A stretch of 21,353 bases of DNA from DATBLZ01 sp036555065 (GTDB taxonomy: Bacteria > Pseudomonadota > Gammaproteobacteria > Steroidobacterales > Rariloculaceae), in contig DATBLZ010000010.1 in assembly GCA_036555065.1 (NCBI GenBank), forward strand, positions 1 through 21,353, given 5' to 3'. Positions within the stretch are counted from its first letter, which is position 1; the number at the start of each line of letters is the position of its first letter. The notes below the pieces were generated by a model, which saw only the letters and a program-made list of their open reading frames with translations, did no database searches and was not told where the DNA came from. Made by a program: the position numbers and the translations under genes. This document shows positions 13,884 to 21,248 of this stretch, one piece after another.

Positions 13884-16366
13884 CGAAAAATAGCCAGAAA
13901 TTAGCGACTTATCGCGAAAAGCGGAAGGCTGACTCAACACCGGAGCCCTTCGGCGGCGGGACCGCCCCCGCTTCCCGGTTCGTCGTGCAGCTGCATGCCG
14001 CCACGCGCCGGCATTATGACTTCAGACTCGAGCATGAAGGCGTGCTCGTCTCGTGGGCCGTGCCGAAGGGACCGTCTCTCGACCCCGCCGACAAGCGCCT
14101 CGCGGTCCACGTCGAAGACCATCCCGTCGATTACATCCACTTTGAAGGCGCGATCCCCGAAGGGAACTACGGCGCCGGCGCCGTCATCGTCTGGGATCGC
14201 GGCCGATTCGAAGCCGTTAAAGATTTCAGCGCAGGGCTCGCAAGCGGCAAGCTCTTGTTCGATCTCTTCGGCTACAAGCTCCGCGGCCGCTTCACGTTGG
14301 TGAAAACCAAGCGCAGTCCCAAGGACTGGTTGCTGATCAAGGAGCGCGACAATTGCGTGCGCACGGGCGAGGCCGCTCATCCGCCCGACGATTCGGTCCT
14401 CTCGGGCCGCACCGTCGAGCAAATTGCCGCGGCCGAGGATGTCGCGGCCGCGCTCGCGAAGCTCTGCGCGAAAGCCGGCGCGAAGAAAGCGAATGTGCCG
14501 TTCAAGGACGTGCGGCCGATGCTCGCGACACCGGGCGAGCCGTTCTCGCATCGCGACTGGGTATTCGAGATCAAGTACGACGGTTACCGGCTGCTTGCCG
14601 GCAAGGAACGCGGCGAAGTTCGGCTGCTCTCGCGCAACACTCACGACTTCACGAGCGTCTTTCCCGAGATTGCCGAAGTCCTCGAGGCACTGCCGTACGA
14701 GCATTTCTTGCTCGACGGCGAAATCGTCGTTCACGACGCGGAAGGATTGCCGAGCTTCGCGGGTCTGCAGCAACGCGGGCGGCTCACGCGCGAGCTCGAC
14801 ATCGGCCGCGCGGCAGTGCAGTGGCCCGCGACTCTCTATGCATTCGATCTGCTGCTTTTCGGCGACTACGATTTGCGAAATTTGCCGCTGCTGGAGCGCA
14901 AACGCTTGCTCGTCGAGCTCCTGCCGAGCGTCGGCCCGATTCGCGTCTCCGAGCACATCGCCACCGAGGGCAAAGCGATGTTCGCGAAGCTCGGGAGCAT
15001 GGGGCTCGAGGGCATCGTCGCGAAGCGCGCGGCTTCGACTTACGTCGGCAAGCGCTCCGCCGATTGGATAAAGGTCAGCGCGCGCTCGAGCGACGATTTC
15101 GCCGTCATCGGCTATACGCCGCCTGAGGCGGGACGCACGGGCTTCGGCGCGCTCTTGCTCGCACAGCGCGGCGCCGACGGCTGGACCTACGCCGGCCGCG
15201 TCGGCGGCGGCTTCGACGATGCAACGCTCAAAACGCTCGGCGAGAAACTCGCCGTCGCCCCAAAAGGCGCCGAGCCGCACGGCGCCGAGGACGAGAAAGG
15301 CGGTCGTTGGGTCACGCCGGCGCTCGTCGTTGAGGTGCAGTTCAAGGAGCGCAGCGCCAACGGGCGCCTGCGCCACCCCACGTTCAAAGGGATTCGCACC
15401 GACAAGAATCCCGAGGACTGCTGGCTGCCCGGCGAAGCGAAGCCGCTGCCGGAGGCGCCGGACGAAAAAGCGAAGAGCGCGCCTGTTGTCCGCATCACGA
15501 ACCCGGACAAAGTGTTCTGGCCGAAGGAAGGCTACACGAAGGCCGATCTCATCGCTTACTACCGCGCTGTCGCGCCCTACCTCCTGCCGTATCTGCGCGA
15601 TCGCCCGCTCGTGCTCACGCGGTATCCCGACGGCATCGAAGGAAAATCCTTCTACCAAAAGGACGCGCCCGATTACGCGCCGGATTGGATCCGGCTCGAG
15701 ACGCTATGGAGCGAAGGCTCGGAGCGCGATATCCGCTACTTCGTCATCGAGAACGAGGAAGGCCTCGCGTACATCGCCAACATGGCGGCGATTCCGCTGC
15801 ACGTCTGGTCGAGCCGGACGACGTCGCTGCAACATCCCGATTGGTGCATCCTCGATCTCGATCCGAAAGGCGCGCCGTTCGCGCACGTCGTCGAGGTTGC
15901 GCGCGCGATCCACAAGCTCTGCTCAGGCGTAGAGCTGCCGCATTTCATCAAGACCAGCGGTTCGACGGGATTGCACGTATTGATCCCGCTCGGTGGGCAG
16001 TGCACGCACGAGCAAAGCCGCTCGTTCGCCGAGCTCCTCGCGAACTGCGTCGTCAAGGAGCTGCCGGAGATTTCGACTGTCGCACGTCAGCTCGACGCGC
16101 GCGACGGGAAGGTCTATGTCGACTACCTGCAGAACGGCCATGGGCGTCTGCTCGTAGCGCCCTACAGCGTGCGGCCCGTGCCGGGCGCGACCGTATCGAT
16201 GCCGCTCAACTGGAGCCAAGTGACGGCCCGGCTCGACATGCACAAGTACAACTTGCGGACCGCGCCGCCGCTGCTCGCGAAGCAGAAGGCCGACCCCTTC
16301 GCGGGCCTCTTTACGGAAGTCGCCGATTTGCCGCAGAGCCTCGCCCGGCTCGCGGCCGTGCTCTAG
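13874..16366 (+). CDS. ligD: Multifunctional ATP-dependent DNA ligase LigD (PE-LIG-POL)
   Basis: LigD processes and seals DNA ends bound by Ku. This 830-residue protein has the Pseudomonas-type order. The 3'-phosphoesterase (about residues 10-160) has His41, His47, Asp49, Arg51, His83 and Tyr87, in step with the known P. aeruginosa active site. The ATP-dependent ligase (about 215-525) has EIKYDGYR with adenylated Lys234, LDGEIVV and GLEGIVAKR. The primase-polymerase (about 540-830) has LDLDPKG with metal-binding Asp661 and Asp663, FIKTSGSTGLHVLIPL and DYLQNGHGRLLVAPYSVR. Total length is close to the 840 residues of P. aeruginosa LigD. The ATG at 13874 gives the normal N-terminus; the in-frame upstream extension runs into ku. 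All three domains appear intact. Confidence 0.97.
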   Translation: MVATKNSQKLATYREKRKADSTPEPFGGGTAPASRFVVQLHAATRRHYDFRLEHEGVLVSWAVPKGPSLDPADKRLAVHVEDHPVDYIHFEGAIPEGNYGAGAVIVWDRGRFEAVKDFSAGLASGKLLFDLFGYKLRGRFTLVKTKRSPKDWLLIKERDNCVRTGEAAHPPDDSVLSGRTVEQIAAAEDVAAALAKLCAKAGAKKANVPFKDVRPMLATPGEPFSHRDWVFEIKYDGYRLLAGKERGEVRLLSRNTHDFTSVFPEIAEVLEALPYEHFLLDGEIVVHDAEGLPSFAGLQQRGRLTRELDIGRAAVQWPATLYAFDLLLFGDYDLRNLPLLERKRLLVELLPSVGPIRVSEHIATEGKAMFAKLGSMGLEGIVAKRAASTYVGKRSADWIKVSARSSDDFAVIGYTPPEAGRTGFGALLLAQRGADGWTYAGRVGGGFDDATLKTLGEKLAVAPKGAEPHGAEDEKGGRWVTPALVVEVQFKERSANGRLRHPTFKGIRTDKNPEDCWLPGEAKPLPEAPDEKAKSAPVVRITNPDKVFWPKEGYTKADLIAYYRAVAPYLLPYLRDRPLVLTRYPDGIEGKSFYQKDAPDYAPDWIRLETLWSEGSERDIRYFVIENEEGLAYIANMAAIPLHVWSSRTTSLQHPDWCILDLDPKGAPFAHVVEVARAIHKLCSGVELPHFIKTSGSTGLHVLIPLGGQCTHEQSRSFAELLANCVVKELPEISTVARQLDARDGKVYVDYLQNGHGRLLVAPYSVRPVPGATVSMPLNWSQVTARLDMHKYNLRTAPPLLAKQKADPFAGLFTEVADLPQSLARLAAVL

Positions 16367-16386
16367 TCTGTCCTACAAGAAGCGAT

Positions 16387-17340
16387 CTAGCGCACGAACA
16401 GCATCGAGAGACCGAGAAATGCGATGTTCGAAAATGCGTCGCTCTCGGTGACGCCGACGTAGAGCTCGAGCTCGTACGCCTTGCCGACCGGGAACGTCAT
16501 TCCGCCGCTGAGCGTGTCGGACGCGAGGCCGAAGAAGGCCTCCTCGAGGTGATCGAAGTAAACGTTGTAGGTTCGAATCGCTCCCGTGTAGCTCAAGCTC
16601 GTGCCGAGGCGCGAATCGAGAAAGGAGTTTTCGGCAATCAGGTTCGTGCCGGCCGCATATGACAGGACCGTCGTGAGCCGGTCGGCGAATTGAATGAACT
16701 CATCGCGCGTCGAGCGCCTCAGGAAATCGAGCGCCCGCAAGTTGAACCCGCACTCGGGATCGTCGTAGTCGTAGCTCATGCTGCCGAGCGTCCAAGCCCA
16801 AGAGTCGTTCGAGAGCCGCAGGCGCGCGCCCAAGCCAGTGTCGTCGATGTCGCAGTCGGCACGCGCCGTGATCGTGTAGGTCGTGCCATCGCGCAGAGTG
16901 ATCGTCCGATCGATGTCGAAAGGCTCGAAAGCGCTGTCGCGAAACTCGCTCTGCAGCGCGAACGACCATCCTTCGCCGTGAAAATCGAGCGCGGCTGCAA
17001 GCTTTTCGGTCGTTACGAGATCGCTGTCCTCCCAACCGCCGATGCCGAATCGCAAGGCAACGCTCCCGAAGTCATGGCGGACGCCGAAGTCGTATGACGT
17101 CGTCGTCAAGCTCGTGAAGTCCCGCGACGTGTCGGCGTGCCCGGCCGCGAGGTCCCACGAGGTCCGCTCGGCGAAGTTGCCGCCGACGCCGGCGTAGAGA
17201 AGATATCCGCTCTCGTCGTCGACTTCGGTCCCAGCACTCACGATGAGGCCATCGGCGCGCGCCCGATTCGGCAGCAACGCGACGAACGCAGCCATTAGCG
17301 CCGCGGCTGCCACAGCCTTCGCGGGGTCGATGTTGCGCAT
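16387..17340 (-). CDS. Putative outer-membrane beta-barrel protein, unrecognised family
   Basis: This 317-residue protein has a signal peptide (AVAAAALMAAFVALLPNRARA, cleaved before DGLIV in outline). Long alternating beta strands follow, with Tyr/Asp-rich turns: SGYLLYAGVGGNF, TSYDFGVRHDFGSVALRFGI, WAWTLGSMSYDYDD, RTYNVYFDHLE, KAYELELYVGVTES and NIAFLGLSMLFV. It is probably an outer-membrane barrel; I cannot name the family. The start is supported by GGAG upstream; the in-frame extension to 17970 overlaps the zinc-finger gene and is rejected. It converges with ligD (20-base gap) and diverges from the PARP-finger gene. Confidence 0.7.
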   Translation of the reverse strand: MRNIDPAKAVAAAALMAAFVALLPNRARADGLIVSAGTEVDDESGYLLYAGVGGNFAERTSWDLAAGHADTSRDFTSLTTTSYDFGVRHDFGSVALRFGIGGWEDSDLVTTEKLAAALDFHGEGWSFALQSEFRDSAFEPFDIDRTITLRDGTTYTITARADCDIDDTGLGARLRLSNDSWAWTLGSMSYDYDDPECGFNLRALDFLRRSTRDEFIQFADRLTTVLSYAAGTNLIAENSFLDSRLGTSLSYTGAIRTYNVYFDHLEEAFFGLASDTLSGGMTFPVGKAYELELYVGVTESDAFSNIAFLGLSMLFVR

Positions 17341-17436
17341 AACGAAGCTCCGTTCCGAGACATGAACGCGCGAGCTATGATGGCGTTGACAGACGCCGAC
17401 GTCTGCGAGTCGCTTCACATAAGGGCCGCCAGAGCC

Positions 17437-17976
17437 ATGCCGCACGTCATCGAAGCCGCCGCGTCGGGCCGCGCCAAGTGCCGCGGCTGCGATCAAGCGA
17501 TCGCCAAAGGGGAGCTCCGGTTCGGCGAACGGTTGCCGAACGCCTTCGGCGAGGGCGAGATGACGCTGTGGTTTCACTTGCTCTGCGCTGCCTACAAGCG
17601 CCCCGAGTCCCTGCTCGAGGCGCTGCGCGGCATGGACGCCGGCGCGCGCGCCGCGGTCGGGCGCGCGAGCGAGCTCGAGGCCGCCGCTGAATTCGGTATC
17701 GCGCACCGCCGCCTGCCGCGCGTGACCGGCGCGGATCGCGCGCCGACCGCGCGAGCACGATGTCGACACTGTCGCGAGCTCATCGCCAAGGATAGTTGGC
17801 GAATCGCGCTCGTGTTCTTCGAGGAGTATCGATTCCAGCCCTCGGGCTTCATTCATGCCGCGTGCGCGCGCGACTATCTCGAGACCACGGACCTCGTCGA
17901 GCGCGTGCGCCACTTCAGCCCCAAGTTGAGCCCCGCCGACCTCGACGACCTCGCGGCCGCGCTCGCGCAATCGTAA
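17437..17976 (+). CDS. Tandem PARP-type zinc finger protein
   Basis: This 179-residue protein carries two CCHC zinc fingers of the PARP type (zf-PARP), which in eukaryotic PARP1 and DNA ligase III recognise nicks and DNA ends. Finger 1 is Cys15-x2-Cys18-x28-His47-x2-Cys50 within SGRAKCRGCDQAIAKGELRF and MTLWFHLLCAAYKRP. Finger 2 is Cys109-x2-Cys112-x27-His140-x2-Cys143 with RFQPSGFIHAACARDY. No catalytic domain is present. The ATG at 17437 (MPHVIEAAASGRAKCRGC) gives the usual compact N-terminus; in-frame ATGs at 17362 and 17377 would add up to 25 residues. It lies about 1 kb from the end of ligD, suggesting a break sensor linked to end joining, which is inferred. The last 62 bases overlap the convergent hydrolase gene. 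Confidence 0.85.
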   Translation: MPHVIEAAASGRAKCRGCDQAIAKGELRFGERLPNAFGEGEMTLWFHLLCAAYKRPESLLEALRGMDAGARAAVGRASELEAAAEFGIAHRRLPRVTGADRAPTARARCRHCRELIAKDSWRIALVFFEEYRFQPSGFIHAACARDYLETTDLVERVRHFSPKLSPADLDDLAAALAQS

Positions 17977-18637
17977 GGGCGTCCCGCGAGTGCCGACCGA
18001 TGAACGCGCGGGCGGCGCGAGCGGCCTCGTCGTAGACGTCCTCGGTGCTCGCGCGCTCGCGTTTCAAGGTGCGAAAGCCGTGGTCGGCCGTATCGAGAAA
18101 GTGCACGCGGCAGTCGCGGCTGAAGTCGCTCCCACCGGCCACGACGCTCCCACCCGCCGCGAGGCCGGCGACGAGCGGCTCGAGCAGCTCGCGCGCGGCG
18201 AACGTATCGCGTGTTCCGGACAAGAACAGCATCGGCACCCGAATCTGGGCAAGGTGCCGCGCCCTCTCGATTCCCTGCTTGCCTGGTGCGTGCAATGGGA
18301 ACGAGCAGAAGATGAGCCCGCGCGGTGTCAGCTGCCGATCGACCACGGCGTGCGAGGCCATGCGCCCGCCGAACGAGTGCCCGCCGAGCCAAACCGGCAA
18401 CGTCGTGCGCGCGACCGTGCTTGCAAACGCAGCGGCAATGCTCGCCGTCGCGACGGCTTGCGAATCGACGTGCTTCTTGCCGGCTTCGATGAATGGAAAA
18501 TCGAATCGCAGCGTCGCGAGGCCGGCGCGGCCGAAGGCGTCGGCAAGCGCCTGCATGTGGCGATGCCGCATGCCGGCACCGGCGCCGTGCGCGAGAACCA
18601 GCGCCGCCACGGCGTCAGCGGGGCATTGCCAAATCAA
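17915..18637 (-). CDS. Alpha/beta hydrolase (KANL3/Tex30-like), with REP-derived insertion
   Basis: This 240-residue cytosolic hydrolase has the alpha/beta fold: LVLAHGAGAG (oxyanion loop), nucleophile Ser88 in GGHSFGG, Asp144 in SGTRDTF and His186 in TADHGF. The family (KANL3/Tex30-like hydrolases) has no settled substrate. The start appears to be TTG at 18637, preceded by GGTGGG; I see no ATG that fits the frame. Residues about 161-177 (GGSVVAGGSDFSRDC) form an extra segment coded by a REP element just ahead of the strand leading to the catalytic His. The Arg-rich end (RARPRGRRGRRG) is antisense to the 3' end of the zinc-finger gene. The triad looks intact. Confidence 0.85.
   Translation of the reverse strand: MIWQCPADAVAALVLAHGAGAGMRHRHMQALADAFGRAGLATLRFDFPFIEAGKKHVDSQAVATASIAAAFASTVARTTLPVWLGGHSFGGRMASHAVVDRQLTPRGLIFCSFPLHAPGKQGIERARHLAQIRVPMLFLSGTRDTFAARELLEPLVAGLAAGGSVVAGGSDFSRDCRVHFLDTADHGFRTLKRERASTEDVYDEAARAARAFIGRHSRDALTIARARPRGRRGRRGSTWG
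18114..18155 (-). repeat. REP palindrome, copy 5 (degenerate head plus unit), within the hydrolase CDS
   Basis: On the minus strand a head GGGTGGGAGCGTC (18155-18143) is followed about 20 bases on by GGTGGGAGCGACTTCAGCCG (18136-18117) and CGA. The same head-plus-unit arrangement is seen at 10703-10742 and 11361-11402. It is read in frame as GGSVVAGGSDFSRD. Confidence 0.7.
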
Positions 18638-18663
18638 CGTCGCCCACCCATACCCAATAACCG

Positions 18664-18669
18664 TATCAT
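18664..18669 (+). promoter_or_regulatory. Candidate -10 (TATCAT) for the nuclease gene
   Basis: TATCAT matches five of six -10 positions and ends nine bases before the ATG at 18679. No SD precedes that ATG, so the transcript could be leaderless or nearly so. No convincing -35 was found at normal spacing. Confidence 0.3.
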
Positions 18670-18678
18670 GCCGCCCGC

Positions 18679-19356
18679 ATGGCCCACCCAGTCACATTGT
18701 CGAAGACGAGGCTGCTCGCGCATGCGCAGTGCGCGCGCAAGCTCTGGCTCTCGCAGTACCGTCCGGAGCTCGAGGACCCCGCGGCAGTCGACGAGGCTGC
18801 GCTCGCGAGGGGCCGTCTCGCGCGCACCCGCGCCCACCAAGTCTACGGCCCGGGCCAACACATCGCTCCCGAGCGCGGCCTGCGCGCCGCGATCGCCGCG
18901 ACTCGGGAGCTCGTCGCTACAGGCGGTACGGAGCCGATCTTCGATGCGACTTTCGAATACGCCGGCGTCACGCTTCAGGTCGACGTGCTCGATCGCTCGC
19001 GCGGAACGTTGCGAATCGTCGAGGTGAAATCGGCAACCGAGGTCAAGAGCCACCACTTGACCGACTGCGCGATTCAGGCGTGGGCGCTCGACGGGCTCGG
19101 CCTGCGCGTCGCGGACGTCGTGATCGCGCACGTCGACAGCGGGTTCATCGACACGGGCAACGGCGACTACTCGCGGTTCTTCATCGAGCGCAACGTGACG
19201 CGCGAAGTCGGCAAGCTACGGACGGCGATGGGCGCGCTCGCCGCCGCGGCGCGCGCGACGCTCGAGGCGCACAACGAGCCGCAAGTGCCCGTAGGCCCGC
19301 ATTGCCGAACTCCGCACGTATGCCCGTTCTTGGCACACTGCGGCGCGCGCCGCTGA
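18679..19356 (+). CDS. Cas4-like PD-(D/E)XK nuclease with Fe-S cysteines (N-terminal domain of DUF2779 type)
   Basis: This 225-residue protein starts TLSKTRLLAHAQCARKLWLS, the opening seen in DUF2779 proteins, and has the Cas4/RecB-like nuclease core: His53, Asp102 in LQVDVLD, Glu115-Val-Lys117 in IVEVKSAT, and Gln133 in AIQAWAL. Four cysteines, Cys18 and the C-terminal set Cys209-x5-Cys215-x5-Cys221 (PHCRTPHVCPFLAHC), have the layout of a 4Fe-4S-stabilised nuclease. Full DUF2779 proteins continue for several hundred residues; this one stops four residues after the last Cys, so it is either a natural short form or a truncation. The active site looks complete. It diverges from the hydrolase and converges with the MarR-like gene, 6 bases apart. 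Confidence 0.82.
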   Translation: MAHPVTLSKTRLLAHAQCARKLWLSQYRPELEDPAAVDEAALARGRLARTRAHQVYGPGQHIAPERGLRAAIAATRELVATGGTEPIFDATFEYAGVTLQVDVLDRSRGTLRIVEVKSATEVKSHHLTDCAIQAWALDGLGLRVADVVIAHVDSGFIDTGNGDYSRFFIERNVTREVGKLRTAMGALAAAARATLEAHNEPQVPVGPHCRTPHVCPFLAHCGARR

Positions 19357-19362
19357 GGCCGG

Positions 19363-19803
19363 CTATGCGCGCTGGAGCTTCTTTACCGAGTCGCCGTAGT
19401 AATCGATCATGGCCCGCGTGATTGCACGCGGCATGTCGCGCGGCACATTGTCGGGATCCATGATCAGGTACTTCTTGCGCCGATCCTTGGGATGTCGCTC
19501 GTACTTGATGATGCCGAGATCGCCGCCGTCACGCGTCAGCGACCAGACGACGCGTGAAGCCGTCGAGAAAGGCATGCCGAGCTTCCTGACGAGTGACACC
19601 AGCGTGTGCGGATCGCCGTTCCGTTCGGCAATCAGGATCTCGAGTCCCACCAAGAGCTGCGGCAGCGTGACGTGCGGACACTTCGTATAGAGCACCGTCA
19701 ATGCCGCCAACAGCGCCTGGCGAACGCCTTGACCGTCGAATTCCCGGGTGATTTCGGCGTCGAGCTTTTGAGCAGACGCCCGTTTGTTGAGTTTGGCTTT
19801 CAT
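19363..19803 (-). CDS. MarR-like winged-helix transcriptional regulator
   Basis: This 146-residue protein has helical ends and a central winged HTH: LPQLLVGLEILIAERNGDP, LVSLVRKLGMPFSTASRVVW as the recognition region, and a wing IIKYERHPKDRRKKYLIM, where the DRRKK Asp/Arg resembles the MarR wing signature. It probably binds an operator as a dimer. The ATG at 19803 is preceded by AAGGA at usable spacing; an in-frame TTG ten codons upstream is less likely. It is divergent from the serine hydrolase across about 160 bp and may control it or itself. Its ligand is unknown. Confidence 0.75.
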   Translation of the reverse strand: MKAKLNKRASAQKLDAEITREFDGQGVRQALLAALTVLYTKCPHVTLPQLLVGLEILIAERNGDPHTLVSLVRKLGMPFSTASRVVWSLTRDGGDLGIIKYERHPKDRRKKYLIMDPDNVPRDMPRAITRAMIDYYGDSVKKLQRA

Positions 19804-19861
19804 AACCGCCCATCCTTGGGTGCGCGAGCCCAAGTGTCAATGGAGTTACCGTTGCGGCACA

Positions 19862-19887
19862 GAAAGGATACCGATACAAAACCTTTC
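19862..19887. promoter_or_regulatory. Inverted repeat in the MarR/serine-hydrolase divergent region
   Basis: GAAAGG (19862-19867) and CCTTTC (19882-19887) form a perfect inverted repeat with a 14-base AT-rich centre, in the only sizeable intergenic space beside the MarR-like gene. It is a candidate operator. The arms are short, so chance is possible. Confidence 0.35.
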
Positions 19888-19953
19888 AGGACGCGGGTTA
19901 GAGCCGCGCAAGCAGGGTCATCAATCAGCGTGAGGCAACGGCGCAAGACACGT

Positions 19954-19959
19954 TACAAT
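19954..19959 (+). promoter_or_regulatory. Candidate -10 (TACAAT) for a leaderless serine-hydrolase mRNA
   Basis: TACAAT matches five of six -10 positions and ends six bases before the ATG at 19966. No SD is present, so transcription would start at the ATG. A -35 is not obvious. Confidence 0.4.
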
Positions 19960-19965
19960 CCTCTC

Positions 19966-21207
19966 ATGAACACGTTAACGCGCATGCGCGCAGCCCTTTT
20001 GTTCGGCAGCGCCGCATTGCTCGTGCTCATCGGGCCCGCGCTTGCGGCGCAAGAGATTACGAACTCGGCCGCGACCGACGCCTACCTCGACCGCGCGGTT
20101 GCTGAAACCAAGATTCCCGGCTTGGTCGCTCTCGTCGTGGATGAGAACCGCGTGATCTACAGCCATACCGCGGGGCTTAGCAACGTCGCTGCCGGCACGC
20201 CGATGTCGCTCGATACGATCTTCAACATCGCCTCGATGACGAAACCCGTCGCGGTCGCGGGAATCATGCTGCTCGTCGAGGAGGGCAAGCTCAGCCTCGA
20301 CGACCCGATCTCCAAGTACGTGCCCGAATTCGCGACGAAGCCCGTCATGATCGATTTCAACGCCGAAGCCGGGACGTATGCCACGCGCCCCGCGGCGAGC
20401 GAGGCCACGATTCGGCAGCTGTTGTCGCACTCCTCGGGACTGTCGTATCCGTTCTCGAGCGCCAAGGTCGCGCGATTGAGCGGAACTCCGGGCTTCGACG
20501 CGTCGACACTGCCGCTACTGACCGATCCCGGCACCGAGTGGCGATACGCAGGCGGAATCGCCGTCGTCGGCGGCGTGCTCGAGCGCATCGAAGACCAAAC
20601 GCTCGACGTATTCCTCGAGGAACGGCTTCTCGGTCCGCTCGGCATGACGGATACGGCTTACGCGGTGCCGAACGCCAAGCGCGAGCGCGTCGTCACCGTG
20701 CACCGCATGACGGATAACGGTCTCGTCGAAGCGCCGGTCCCCGCGGAGGTACGTTCCGCCGTGAGCGGCGACGGCGGGCTCTATTCGACCGCGCCCGACT
20801 ACGCCAAATTCATTCAGCTCGTGCTCAATCACGGGCGGGCGCCCGGCGGCATGCGGCTGCTCGCGCCCGAGTCGCTCGCCGAAATGAGCCGCAATCAGCT
20901 CGTCAACATTCGTGTCGAGCTCCAAGACGAGCCCCTCCCCTTGCTGGCACGGGCTTTTCCTCTCGGCGCCGGCCGCGATGGATTCGGCCTCGGCTTCCAG
21001 ATCACGGGCGCGCATGCCGATGACGACGAGCGCGCGCCGGGCAGCCTGAGCTGGGCCGGCATATTCAACACGCAATTCTGGATCGATCCCGAGAACGGCA
21101 TCGGCGGCGTGCTGCTCATGCAATACCTGCCGTTCTACGACGAGGAGGCCATCGCCACGCTCGTCGGGTTCGAGGCACTCGTCTACGAGGGCTTGGCAGC
21201 TCGGTAG
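19966..21207 (+). CDS. Beta-lactamase-family serine hydrolase (class C-like esterase/peptidase)
   Basis: This 413-residue exported protein has a signal peptide (LLFGSAALLVLIGPALA, cleaved near AAQ). The class C fold motifs are the SxxK pair Ser90-Met-Thr-Lys93 in FNIASMTKP, Tyr194 in EWRYAGG (replacing the usual YSN by YAG), and a terminal SWAGIFNTQFWIDPENG, where WAG replaces the KTG-type motif, as in EstB-like esterases. Supporting segments are LLSHSSGLSYPF, RLLGPLGMTDTAY and GDGGLYSTAPDYAKF. It probably hydrolyses esters or amides in the periplasm; the substrate cannot be told, and antibiotic hydrolysis is not implied. It is convergent with the TonB receptor gene. Confidence 0.9.
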   Translation: MNTLTRMRAALLFGSAALLVLIGPALAAQEITNSAATDAYLDRAVAETKIPGLVALVVDENRVIYSHTAGLSNVAAGTPMSLDTIFNIASMTKPVAVAGIMLLVEEGKLSLDDPISKYVPEFATKPVMIDFNAEAGTYATRPAASEATIRQLLSHSSGLSYPFSSAKVARLSGTPGFDASTLPLLTDPGTEWRYAGGIAVVGGVLERIEDQTLDVFLEERLLGPLGMTDTAYAVPNAKRERVVTVHRMTDNGLVEAPVPAEVRSAVSGDGGLYSTAPDYAKFIQLVLNHGRAPGGMRLLAPESLAEMSRNQLVNIRVELQDEPLPLLARAFPLGAGRDGFGLGFQITGAHADDDERAPGSLSWAGIFNTQFWIDPENGIGGVLLMQYLPFYDEEAIATLVGFEALVYEGLAAR

Positions 21208-21248
21208 TACGGCTCCTTTCGCCGCGCCGCGCTCTCCCGAGTCGAGTG

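Noticed and set aside
13934..15658. 574-codon minus-strand ORF opposite ligD
   Set aside because: ligD domains and catalytic residues fill the plus strand here; the antisense translation has no recognisable domain.
16371..16386. TCCTACAAGAAGCG as a possible REP of the TGTAGGAGCGGC type
   Set aside because: Only the head resembles a REP; there is no palindrome, and the space is just the 20-base gap between convergent genes.
17386..17391. TTGACA as a promoter for the PARP-finger gene
   Set aside because: No -10-like hexamer lies at 16-18 bases; the nearest AT-rich hexamer is more than 20 bases away.
17341..17970. In-frame upstream extension of the 16387-17340 outer-membrane protein
   Set aside because: A signal peptide and SD are found at 17340; the extension lies antisense to the PARP-finger gene.
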